Positions 6,382 to 12,446 of a DNA stretch of 12,446 nucleotides are shown here, in pieces. How positions within the stretch are numbered: position 1 is the stretch's first letter; the number at the start of each line of letters is the position of its first letter. Under the pieces are notes generated by a model. It did no database searches. It worked only from the letters and a program-made list of their open reading frames with translations, and was not told the DNA's origin. Position numbers and translations under genes: made by a program. This stretch comes from Methanosarcinales archaeon. GTDB lineage: Archaea > Halobacteriota > Methanosarcinia > Methanosarcinales > Methanogasteraceae. The stretch covers positions 1 to 12,446 of the forward strand of contig JAUWGA010000033.1 in NCBI GenBank assembly GCA_030606635.1, written 5' to 3'.

Positions 6382-7352
6382 TTGATGATGTGTACGACTT
6401 CGGTCTGGACCACATCATCGACACAATCAGAAGAAGACGTGCTGAAACTATAGGACTCCAGTTTCCGGACGGTTTCAAGCGGAAAGCGATCAAGGTATCA
6501 GAGGAAATTGAAGAGCGTACAGGTTCAAGGGTTGTCATATCTGCAAACTCCTGCTTCGGCGCGTGCGACATCGATACCGGACTTCTCGAGTCGGTGGATC
6601 TCTTGTTCCAGTTCGGACATGCAGAGATACCGAACATACAGGCAGAGAACGTAATCTTTGTCGAGGCAGAATCCAGCATCGATCTTCTTCCAGTGCTAAC
6701 AAAAGCGATTGATGTGGTCGGGGCTCGTGTCGGGCTTGTCTCGACGGCTCAGTTCGTGCATAAACTTCCTGATGTGAAGCGGTATCTTGCGGATCATGGC
6801 ATCCGGGGCGTTATCAGTAGCGGCGATGCGCGCATCGCACATCCAGGACTCGTGCTCGGGTGCAACTTCTCTGCGGTTCCTGATTGCGATGAGTACCTGT
6901 ATATCGGCACAGGCGACTTTCATGCGCTCGGGGTCTCGCTTACGACCAAGAAGCCGGTCTGGATTGCGGATCCGGAGATAAACGAGATCAGAAAGCCTGA
7001 TGTCGATAAGGTGCTTCGCAAGCGCTGCGCTGCAATCGAGCGGTCGCTTGATGCGCAGTCATTCGGGATTCTCGTCTCCACCAAGATCGGGCAGTGCAGG
7101 AAGGATCTCGCGTTTGAGTTGCGTTGCAAGGCAGAAGAGCATGGTCTGGACGCGCACATCCTGTTTGCTGATATGATCACGCCGGAAGCGCTGGCGCCGT
7201 TTCGTGTGGACGCGTTTGTGAACACGGCATGCCCGCGGATCGCAATCGACAATACTGCTGTGTTTCCTGTGCCTGTGCTGACGCCGGTTGAGTTTGAGGT
7301 CGTTATCGGGGTGAGGAAGTGGGATAATCTCGTGTTTGATGAGATCCCATAA
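6378..7352 (+). CDS. dph2: Diphthamide biosynthesis enzyme Dph2 (2-(3-amino-3-carboxypropyl)histidine synthase)
   Basis: Archaeal Dph2 is a homodimeric 4Fe-4S enzyme. It cleaves S-adenosylmethionine in a non-classical radical manner and adds a 3-amino-3-carboxypropyl group to the conserved histidine of elongation factor 2. The three cluster cysteines typical of the family are visible: Cys59 in SCFGACDID, Cys162 in LVLGCN, and Cys285 in NTACPRIAIDN. Early GLQFPDGFK and late TPVEFEVV are also family features. The product is 324 aa, a normal length. I start it at 6378, where ATG overlaps the upstream TGA, rather than at the in-frame ATG at 6336, which would add 14 residues lying inside the zinc-protein gene. 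It converges on rpoB1 with 25 bases between stops. Confidence 0.95.
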   Translation: MIDDVYDFGLDHIIDTIRRRRAETIGLQFPDGFKRKAIKVSEEIEERTGSRVVISANSCFGACDIDTGLLESVDLLFQFGHAEIPNIQAENVIFVEAESSIDLLPVLTKAIDVVGARVGLVSTAQFVHKLPDVKRYLADHGIRGVISSGDARIAHPGLVLGCNFSAVPDCDEYLYIGTGDFHALGVSLTTKKPVWIADPEINEIRKPDVDKVLRKRCAAIERSLDAQSFGILVSTKIGQCRKDLAFELRCKAEEHGLDAHILFADMITPEALAPFRVDAFVNTACPRIAIDNTAVFPVPVLTPVEFEVVIGVRKWDNLVFDEIP

Positions 7353-7377
7353 CCCACTAACCCTGCAATAGAATAAC

Positions 7378-9174
7378 TTACGCCGCGTCCACCAGTTCGA
7401 GTCTCGGCGCAACACCGAGCGATTTGATCTCATCGAGGAGCAGTTTGAACGCGTAACTCATCTCGACCGGATAGATATCGGTTTCGGCGCCGCAGTTGGT
7501 GCAGAATGCGATATTCTTCCGCCGATCGAACGTGGCGATCATCCCGCAGTGTCCACAGACCAGTTCGCTCACCTTGTCCGATTCATCGAGCAAACGTTCC
7601 TTTAAGGAGAGCGCTGCGCCGTGCCCGATAAGCACGTCCCGCTCCATCTCTCCGAACCTGAGACCGCCTTCTCGTGCACGCCCCTCAGTCGGCTGGCGTG
7701 TCAGGACCTGGACAGGTCCTCTTGATCTTGCATGGATCTTGGACGCAACCATGTGGTGGAGTTTCTGGTATAGAATGGCTCCGATGAATATGTCCGCCTG
7801 GATCTGCGCGCCTGTGACGCCGTCGTACATCACCTCTTTTCCCGTGCTTGCAAAACCACATGCCTCCAATGCACCACGCAATTCTTCCTCAGTCTCGCCT
7901 GAGAATGCATCTGCATCGATCCCTCTTCCCTGAAGCGCGCCAACCTTCCCGCCGATCATCTCGAGCACATGACCGACCGTCATCCTCGACGGGATTGCGT
8001 GCGGATTCAAGACCAGATCAGGGACGATCCCCTGTTCTGTAAATGGCATATCCTCGTAAGGCACAATCAATCCGATGACTCCTTTCTGCCCGTGCCGGGA
8101 CGCAAATTTGTCTCCGATCTCCGGTATCCGCTGGTCCCTGACCTTCACCCGTGCAAGGCGGGTTCCGTACGACTCGGTCATAATGACCGTATCAACGACC
8201 CCTTTCTCGTTTGACCGCATGGTAACCGAGTTCTCACGGCGCTCCTGCGGGGCAAGTCCGGTGGGCTCCTCGATAAATCTTGGAGGGGATGTTTTCCCGA
8301 CGAGGACGTCTCCGGGACGAATATAAGTCTCCGGATTGATCAGGCCATCAGAGTCCAGATGCGCATACGCCTCATCTCCTCTTGCACCCCTGACCTCGGC
8401 GTCGGGGATCTCGAACCGATCCTCCTGTCCACCAGGATACCGCTGCTCCTCTGCCTCAAGCGTCCTGAAGAAGTGGCTGCGCCCGAGACCGCGCTCGATT
8501 GAGCCCTTGTTCACCACGAGCGCATCCTCGATGTTGTAACCTTCAAACGATAGCACTGCAACGACGAAGTTCTGACCTGCAGGTCTGCTATCTGCGCCGA
8601 TTGCGCGTGATGTTGCGGTGTTCACGAGCGCACGCTGTGGATAATGGAGTATGTGCCCGCGAGTGTCAGGTCTCATTTTGAGGTTCGATGCCGAAATACC
8701 GATGCACTGCTTAACCATTGCAGCGCCCATCGTGTTCCTCGGGGACGCATTGTGCTCAGGGAATGGGACCATGCCCGTGCATATTCCAAGGATCAATGCC
8801 GGATCGATCTCGATGTGAGTATGTTCCGGCGTGATATCCTCTTCATTGACCGCAATTAACGCGTCCTCCTCTTCCTCGGCATCGAGATACTCGATTGCGC
8901 CCTCTGATACGAGATCGTCAAACGTAATACTGTTCTGTTCGAGTTTTATGATATGGTCTTCAGTGACCAGCGCCTTGCCACCCGCAACAATGATTAGGGG
9001 ACGACGGGCTCTACCCATATCGGTATTGATGAGCACATCATGCCCCTGGAGCGAAACATTGAGTTGGCCCCCGATCGTGCCCTGCCTCCGCCCCCTCCTG
9101 ATCTTTCGAACCAGTTCTGCCGGACTTTCATGGGTGCCGACCAGTTCACCGTTTAAAAATACCTTGCCTGTCAT
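7378..9174 (-). CDS. rpoB1: DNA-directed RNA polymerase subunit B' (C-terminal half of B)
   Basis: This 598-aa subunit is the C-terminal half of the second largest polymerase subunit, as in archaea with split B. It starts with KVFLNGELVGTH. Landmarks are GYNIEDALVVNKG at 212-224, GDKFASRHGQKG at 354-365 (active-centre lysines), NPHAIPSRMTVGH at 390-402, and GGLRFGEMERD at 503-513. A zinc site follows (Cys540, Cys543, Cys558, Cys561). It begins 19 bases after rpoB2 with a GAGGT SD about ten bases upstream. In many euryarchaea rpoA1 and rpoA2 follow directly. Here the operon appears to end, because dph2 runs toward it. Confidence 0.97.
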   Translation of the reverse strand: MTGKVFLNGELVGTHESPAELVRKIRRGRRQGTIGGQLNVSLQGHDVLINTDMGRARRPLIIVAGGKALVTEDHIIKLEQNSITFDDLVSEGAIEYLDAEEEEDALIAVNEEDITPEHTHIEIDPALILGICTGMVPFPEHNASPRNTMGAAMVKQCIGISASNLKMRPDTRGHILHYPQRALVNTATSRAIGADSRPAGQNFVVAVLSFEGYNIEDALVVNKGSIERGLGRSHFFRTLEAEEQRYPGGQEDRFEIPDAEVRGARGDEAYAHLDSDGLINPETYIRPGDVLVGKTSPPRFIEEPTGLAPQERRENSVTMRSNEKGVVDTVIMTESYGTRLARVKVRDQRIPEIGDKFASRHGQKGVIGLIVPYEDMPFTEQGIVPDLVLNPHAIPSRMTVGHVLEMIGGKVGALQGRGIDADAFSGETEEELRGALEACGFASTGKEVMYDGVTGAQIQADIFIGAILYQKLHHMVASKIHARSRGPVQVLTRQPTEGRAREGGLRFGEMERDVLIGHGAALSLKERLLDESDKVSELVCGHCGMIATFDRRKNIAFCTNCGAETDIYPVEMSYAFKLLLDEIKSLGVAPRLELVDAA

Positions 9175-9193
9175 CGGTCATACCTCTTATCTC

Positions 9194-10696
9194 TCATACT
9201 GCACTGACGCCATACGCATGCAATTCGTTCCTGATCGTCTCGGTATCCTCGATTCCTGTGGATAACTCCACCATCTGGGCGAAGTTCTTCACAAGACCAC
9301 AGTTTGGACCTTCCGGAGTCTCGGATGGGCACAATCTGCCCCACTGTGTCGGATGCAGGTCCCTTGCCTCGAAATGCGGCTGCGTTCGCGACAATGGCGA
9401 TATTACCCTCCGCAGGTGGGACAATGAGGATATCTGATCGGTGCGGTCGAGCAACTGCGCAACACCTGTGCGCCCGCCAACCCAGTTTCCAGTTGCAAGC
9501 GGGTAAACGATGCGCTGTGTGAGCACGTCCGGGCGTATCACGGTCATGATGTTTAATTCTCGTTTTCTCATGCTCGCACGCTCGATCTGGTACTTGATGT
9601 CTCGTGCAAGCCGGTTGAATGAAACCCGGAAGAGGTCTTCCATCAGATTTCCTGCGAGTTTCAGCCGCTTGTTTGCGTAATGATCTTTATCGTCCACGTT
9701 TCTCCGGCCGGTAGCCAGTTCAAAACATGCCTCAGCCATTCTTGCCAGATAATGAGCTTTTACCATCCGATCCGCTTCCGCGTTGCCGAGATGCGGAAGC
9801 AGGTATCGGTCAAGGACGTAGCCGATCCTCCGTGTCTGGTACTCCCTTGCCTGCCTTGTCGCAACGACGCTTCCGAGTTCCTCAAGCGCATTCTCCTGCG
9901 TAAACACTCCCAAGTTAACCGCCTCTTCAAGATTCTCCTTCATAAACTCCCTGATATCAGGATCATCCGATACCGCATCCACGAGATCCTTGTCAGTCTC
10001 AAGCCCGAGTGCACGGGCGAGTACGACGAAATTGATGCGCCCGGGAAGCGACGGGAACGATACTTCAAGTATCGATTTGCGCCCGCGCTCGACAACGGTC
10101 AGTGCCCGGTAGCCATACCGTTCCGAAAACACTTTCGCAATCTCGACCTGGTCCCCGTACCTGTGGTCTATCTCGGTCATAATCTTGTTCGGCGCAAGAT
10201 CCTCAAGCGTCATGATCACCCGTTCGGTGCCGTTTGTGATGAAATATCCGCCAGGATCGAGCGGATCTTCGCCATGCGACCGTATTTCCGCATCGGTCAG
10301 CCCGTATAGGTTACATGCCTTTGACCGCAGCATGATCGGAGTGACTCCGATCTCCACGCTCTTCGGATCACTCTCAACCCCGTCCTGTACGACGGTCATC
10401 GTGAGATTAATCGGTGCTGAATATGTGAGATTGCGCAGCCGCGCATCGGATGGGAACAACCGATCGACAGCACCGTCTGCTTCCTTGACCACCGGATGTC
10501 CAACCGAGACCGTCTCGAGACGGACGTATGTTTTTGTACCGCTGCTGGCGTCACCGACCTCGGTTTCGATGACACCCATCTCGTCAACGACCTTCTGGAG
10601 ACCATGATCTATGAATTCATTGAACGAGTCGATCTGGTGCTGCACAATCTTGTTCTTGGTAAAATATGCGCGGGATAGTTTTTTTCGGTCTAACAT
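9194..10696 (-). CDS. rpoB2: DNA-directed RNA polymerase subunit B'' (N-terminal half of B)
   Basis: This 500-aa protein is the N-terminal half of polymerase subunit B. It holds the protrusion, lobe and fork regions that help bind DNA and the transcription bubble. Recognisable parts are GYFITNGTERVIM at 150-162, DKDHYANKRLKLAGNL at 336-351, NWVGGRTGVAQLLDR at 404-418, and the fork segment SPLSRTQPHFEARDLHP through CPSETPEGPNCGLVKN (433-471). Length is within the usual range for B''. It starts seven bases after the rpoH stop, with GAGGGAAG overlapping that stop as its SD. It lies in the operon rpoH-rpoB2-rpoB1, the standard order. Confidence 0.97.
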   Translation of the reverse strand: MLDRKKLSRAYFTKNKIVQHQIDSFNEFIDHGLQKVVDEMGVIETEVGDASSGTKTYVRLETVSVGHPVVKEADGAVDRLFPSDARLRNLTYSAPINLTMTVVQDGVESDPKSVEIGVTPIMLRSKACNLYGLTDAEIRSHGEDPLDPGGYFITNGTERVIMTLEDLAPNKIMTEIDHRYGDQVEIAKVFSERYGYRALTVVERGRKSILEVSFPSLPGRINFVVLARALGLETDKDLVDAVSDDPDIREFMKENLEEAVNLGVFTQENALEELGSVVATRQAREYQTRRIGYVLDRYLLPHLGNAEADRMVKAHYLARMAEACFELATGRRNVDDKDHYANKRLKLAGNLMEDLFRVSFNRLARDIKYQIERASMRKRELNIMTVIRPDVLTQRIVYPLATGNWVGGRTGVAQLLDRTDQISSLSHLRRVISPLSRTQPHFEARDLHPTQWGRLCPSETPEGPNCGLVKNFAQMVELSTGIEDTETIRNELHAYGVSAV

Positions 10697-10703
10697 TCTT
10701 CCC

Positions 10704-10913
10704 TCATTCGATTACAAGGCGATAAAACACAAATTCGCCAGCAGTTTCGCTATCTCTCGTAATTTCCACGACATCGCCAGCGTCTGCACCGATCTCCTTG
10801 ACTGCCGGATCAACCGTCTTGATCTTGGACAGTTTCTCCTTTTCGATGCCGTATCTGCTCAATACGTCCTCTGCCTCATCAGCATCAAGTATCCGATGTC
10901 TCGGAACCATCAT
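10704..10913 (-). CDS. rpoH: DNA-directed RNA polymerase subunit H (Rpo5)
   Basis: The 69-aa product matches subunit H, the archaeal counterpart of the C-terminal domain of eukaryotic Rpb5. It has the opening VPRHRIL, then VLSRYGIEKEKLSKI, TVDPAVKEIGADAGDVVEI and the ending RDSETAGEFVFYRLV. Two adjacent ATG codons are possible starts (10913 and 10910). It is the first protein gene of the polymerase operon. Upstream on the same strand lie two hairpin repeats and then tRNA-Lys. I see no clear SD, and the TATA assignment is unclear. Confidence 0.95.
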   Translation of the reverse strand: MMVPRHRILDADEAEDVLSRYGIEKEKLSKIKTVDPAVKEIGADAGDVVEITRDSETAGEFVFYRLVIE

Positions 10914-10969
10914 GTGGCTGGATATGTCGAATTCTATCTGAACCCCTCCACGGAATCGTGTCGTAATGG

Positions 10970-10988
10970 AAATCGCCAGAAGCGATTT
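10970..10988. repeat. Perfect 7-bp inverted repeat upstream of rpoH
   Basis: AAATCGC at 10970-10976 pairs with GCGATTT at 10982-10988 over a five-base loop. It is the third hairpin in the gap between tRNA-Lys and rpoH and differs in sequence from the two tandem units next to it. Confidence 0.6.
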
Positions 10989-10989
10989 T

Positions 10990-11025
10990 CATCGATGCCA
11001 CCGCCAGCAGGGCGGGGCATTAATG
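10990..11025. repeat. Tandem hairpin repeat, unit 1
   Basis: CATCGATGCC begins the unit. ATGCC (10995-10999), an unpaired A, and CCGCC (11001-11005) pair with GGCGG (11011-11015) and GGCAT (11016-11020), leaving a five-base loop. TAATG follows. The same layout returns 51 bases later as unit 2. Confidence 0.65.
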
Positions 11026-11040
11026 CACCCCTACAGGATA

Positions 11041-11074
11041 CATCGATGCCACTGTCCGAAGGACAGGACATTAA
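11041..11074. repeat. Tandem hairpin repeat, unit 2
   Basis: The unit opens with the same CATCGATGCCA as unit 1. CTGTCC (11052-11057) pairs with GGACAG (11061-11066) over a three-base loop. The outer ATGCC pairs with GACAT (11067-11071) with one mismatch, then TAA leads to the tRNA-Lys 3' end. The inner stem differs from unit 1 on both arms and still pairs, as expected for a structure under selection or a palindromic repeat family. Confidence 0.65.
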
Positions 11075-11178
11075 CGGGCTCGAAGGGATTTGAACCCTCG
11101 GCCATCGGGTTTCTGCACGCAGCAGCAACGCCGCAGGCGTTAAAAGCCCGGTGCTCTGCCTAGCTGAGCTACGAGCCC
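11075..11178 (-). tRNA. tRNA-Lys (UUU) with a 30-base intron
   Basis: The acceptor arms GGGCTCG (11172-11178) and CGAGCCC (11076-11082) pair fully, with discriminator G at 11075 and no encoded CCA. The D arm is GCTC/GAGC, and the T arm is GAGGG-TTCAAAT-CCCTT with one G-U pair. The anticodon loop is CTTTTAA, giving anticodon UUU. Removing 30 bases at position 37/38 leaves a 74-base tRNA. The anticodon stem CCGGG/CCCGA leaves a C27-A43 mismatch at its base. The gene stands between rps8e and rpoH on the same strand. Confidence 0.92.
11111..11140 (-). other. Archaeal tRNA intron (position 37/38)
   Basis: Thirty bases interrupt the anticodon loop just after the anticodon, the usual archaeal site. 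The junction is ambiguous by one or two bases because A residues occur on both sides. The intron with its flank can fold as AACGCC-TGC-GGCGTT and as CTGC-TGCGT-GCAG. The four-pair central helix of a canonical bulge-helix-bulge (loop bases 32-35 with the intron 3' end) is imperfect here, with one mismatch and one G-U pair, so a relaxed motif is likely. Confidence 0.75.
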
Positions 11179-11243
11179 TTCCAAAGCTAATCATAGTGGG
11201 AATCTGGAGGACTGGAGTATCGTTGTGGTGCACCAGTGACTCA

Positions 11244-11262
11244 ATGCATTCATGCATATTAA
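11244..11262 (-). promoter_or_regulatory. Possible TATA box for tRNA-Lys, next to paired ATGCAT palindromes
   Basis: On the - strand TTAATATG (11255-11262) resembles a TATA box and would give a 5' leader of about 50 bases before tRNA-Lys. Two ATGCAT palindromes at 11244-11249 and 11252-11257 are eight bases apart and overlap the box. The remainder of the 11179-11278 gap shows no gene. Confidence 0.3.
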
Positions 11263-11278
11263 GGGTTTCCTGCTGTGT

Positions 11279-11653
11279 TCATACCAACACAGCGTTGACG
11301 ACTCCTTCCTGTCCTGGCCGGTTGGTCACCTGCGCCGAGCCCAAATTTGTCTTGATGATCGCTCCTTTTGTGATGATATTCCGCCGGGTATAGTATTGAT
11401 TTGCCGGGTTTCCCTCGACGGTCTCGATCGTGCATTTCTGGGTTGTGTTATCTGCTGGATTGGTCACGTTCGCTATATCGCACCGTAAGAGACGTATCTT
11501 CTCGTTTCCGCCAAAGGTGCGCATCTTCTTACTGCGCACCGATGCGAGGTGTGTGTCAGCAGGTTCGCGCCCGATCTCGAACTTTCGTTTTCCACGAGAT
11601 CTCACGATCCTTCCGCCGCTTTCCTTGCATTTTGAAGCTCCTTGCCATTTCAT
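11279..11653 (-). CDS. rps8e: 30S ribosomal protein S8e
   Basis: The 124-aa product is archaeal S8e, a protein of the small ribosomal subunit found in archaea and eukaryotes. It begins MKWQGASKCKESGGR, has FEIGREPADTHL and RTFGGNEKIRLLR, and ends with the strongly conserved NPANQYYTRRNIITKGAI and VTNRPGQEGVVNAVLV segments. Length is normal. A GGAG eight bases before the ATG (11662-11665 on the - strand) supports the start. It follows tRNA-Arg by 19 bases and probably shares its transcript, since no promoter fits in between. Confidence 0.97.
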   Translation of the reverse strand: MKWQGASKCKESGGRIVRSRGKRKFEIGREPADTHLASVRSKKMRTFGGNEKIRLLRCDIANVTNPADNTTQKCTIETVEGNPANQYYTRRNIITKGAIIKTNLGSAQVTNRPGQEGVVNAVLV

Positions 11654-11672
11654 GTTTTATTCTCCGTATGAG

Positions 11673-11744
11673 CGTCCCGGCCGGGACTCGAACCCGGGTC
11701 TAAGGCTCCGCAAGCCCTAAGGATATCCGCTACCACATCGGGAC
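11673..11744 (-). tRNA. tRNA-Arg (GCG)
   Basis: Acceptor GTCCCGA pairs with CCGGGAC except for A7-C66. Discriminator is G, with no encoded CCA. The anticodon arm AGGGC-TTGCGGA-GCCTT (one G-U pair) places GCG at the anticodon, so it reads CGC and CGU. The T arm CCGGG-TTCGAGT-CCCGG is perfect. The D arm is weak: I can draw only two firm G-C pairs, and the whole tRNA is 72 bases with a four-base variable loop. I am sure of the tRNA and fairly sure of the anticodon. Confidence 0.85.
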
Positions 11745-11770
11745 TCGCATCATCAGTTGTGCCTATATGT

Positions 11771-11778
11771 TCTTAAAG
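11771..11778 (-). promoter_or_regulatory. TATA box of tRNA-Arg and rps8e
   Basis: On the - strand CTTTAAGA, preceded by AAC, is centred about 30 bases before the tRNA-Arg 5' end. It is the only good box upstream of the tRNA-Arg/rps8e pair. Confidence 0.5.
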
Positions 11779-11856
11779 GTTATCTGACCATTCGGGATGG
11801 ATCTTTGCGCGGGTGTTCGGATCCGGTATGCGCACCAGTGTAACTTGGGGACCCCC

Positions 11857-11879
11857 CTATAAAAGAAACCATTAAAGTA
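11857..11879 (+). promoter_or_regulatory. TATA region of the M50 protease gene
   Basis: Two candidates overlap this stretch. CTATAAAAG (11858-11866) would give a leader of about 14 bases. TTAAAGTA (11872-11879) is centred 26 bases before the ATG at 11902 and would give a leaderless message like others in this window. No SD is evident. Confidence 0.45.
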
Positions 11880-11901
11880 TCAGACCTGACCAGAAGATAT
11901 T

Positions 11902-12446
11902 ATGCCAGAAATGGACTCGCGAATCTACACTATCGGGACCCCGGCGCCGAGACAGAGGGCTCACATCCGAACCAGCAGCACCGAGATGCAGCACCTCGCA
12001 ATTGCGTGGATCGCGATATCGTATGCGTTCGCGCTTGTATTGTCGGGTACGGCCCGATCTAACCCTCTCGGAGGACTCGTGATCCATAATTTCATTTTAT
12101 CACTCCTCACGGTTGGAGTATCGTTCCTACTGCACGAACTCGCGCACAAGGTCGTTGCACAGCGGTATAACATGTGGGCAGAGTTCCGGATGAGCTCTTC
12201 CATGCTGATGTTCGCGGTTGGACTTGCCTATATGATTGGCGCGCTGTTTGCAGCGCCGGGCGCTGTGCAGATATATGGTAACCATGCCACAAGAGAGCAG
12301 ATCGGGCGCATCGGTGCTGCAGGTCCGCTCATGAATGTTCTGCTGGCGCTGGCTTTTACGCAGCTTGTCGGAATGAGCGGCTCTTTCGCAGGGGTCGGGC
12401 TCGGGGAGATCGGGCGTTTTGGTGTGTTGATCAATCTCTGGCTTGC
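11902..12446 (+). CDS. Site-2-protease-like membrane metalloprotease (peptidase M50 family), 3' end cut by window
   Basis: The frame is open from 11902 to the last base, giving at least 181 residues. HELAH at 78-82 within a hydrophobic helix is the zinc-binding HExxH motif (His78, Glu79, His82). A second conserved helix has GAAGPLMNVLLA at 138-149 with Asn145, as in M50/S2P-type proteases. The third zinc ligand, usually in an N-x-x-P-x-x-x-x-D-G motif, would lie just past the window end, after INLWL. A hydrophobic segment at about 31-49 and others at 62-77, 101-119 and 140-156 fit a multi-span membrane enzyme. The N-terminal 30 residues are polar; an alternative start is the ATG at 11911. The substrate cannot be inferred. 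It is divergent from tRNA-Arg/rps8e. Confidence 0.88.
   Translation, partial: MPEMDSRIYTIGTPAPRQRAHIRTSSTEMQHLAIAWIAISYAFALVLSGTARSNPLGGLVIHNFILSLLTVGVSFLLHELAHKVVAQRYNMWAEFRMSSSMLMFAVGLAYMIGALFAAPGAVQIYGNHATREQIGRIGAAGPLMNVLLALAFTQLVGMSGSFAGVGLGEIGRFGVLINLWL

Noticed and set aside
9680..10309. Long + strand open frame (209 codons) inside rpoB2
   Set aside because: It is antisense to a strongly conserved polymerase gene, and its translation has no recognisable domain.
11244..11257. Two ATGCAT palindromes as a regulator binding site
   Set aside because: Short A/T-rich palindromes arise easily and no regulator is encoded nearby, so I note them only with the possible promoter.
1..12446. CRISPR arrays, insertion sequences or integrase sites
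   Set aside because: No regularly spaced repeats, transposase frames or terminal inverted repeats were seen; the two 51-base-spaced units near 11000 are only two copies and form hairpins.

Overview
The window looks like a piece of a euryarchaeal chromosome. Three things point there: RNA polymerase subunit B is split into B'' and B' behind subunit H, Dph2 and ribosomal protein S8e are of archaeal type, and neither tRNA gene encodes CCA (one also carries an intron at 37/38). TATA-type promoters often lie 26-27 bases before a start codon. The split B subunit and a CetZ/FtsZ-like protein fit a methanogen-related lineage (Methanomicrobia or Halobacteriota), but I cannot name a genus.

Layout. (1) 1-107: the degraded 3' end of a RelE/ParE-type toxin gene. 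(2) 350-1097, + strand: a fluoride-export pair, the FluC/CrcB channel and a DUF190 protein, behind a hairpin-rich leader. (3) 1236-4650, - strand: a three-gene unit of two predicted signal-peptide/single-span membrane proteins (322 and 656 aa) whose genes overlap by ATGA, then ruvC, the Holliday junction resolvase usually thought of as bacterial. (4) 4702-5736, + strand, diverging from that unit: a divergent tubulin-superfamily protein. A palindromic CATATATG box lies midway between the two start codons. (5) 5872-7352, + strand: a two-zinc-ribbon protein overlapping dph2 (diphthamide synthesis). (6) 7378-11744, - strand: an information-processing cluster, read as tRNA-Arg(GCG), rps8e, intron-containing tRNA-Lys(UUU), two tandem hairpin repeats, rpoH, rpoB2, rpoB1. 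The rpoA genes that usually follow rpoB1 are absent; dph2 converges there instead. (7) 11902 to the end, + strand: the start of an M50/site-2-protease-like membrane metalloprotease, cut by the window edge.

The best candidate for an undescribed system is 1236-5736: a CetZ-like cytoskeletal protein back to back with two envelope proteins that share a homologous helical segment and each leave a short tail in the cytosol, with ruvC at the end of their operon. The idea that the tubulin-like protein works with the two membrane proteins is inference from gene arrangement. The rest of the window is mostly conserved core genes.
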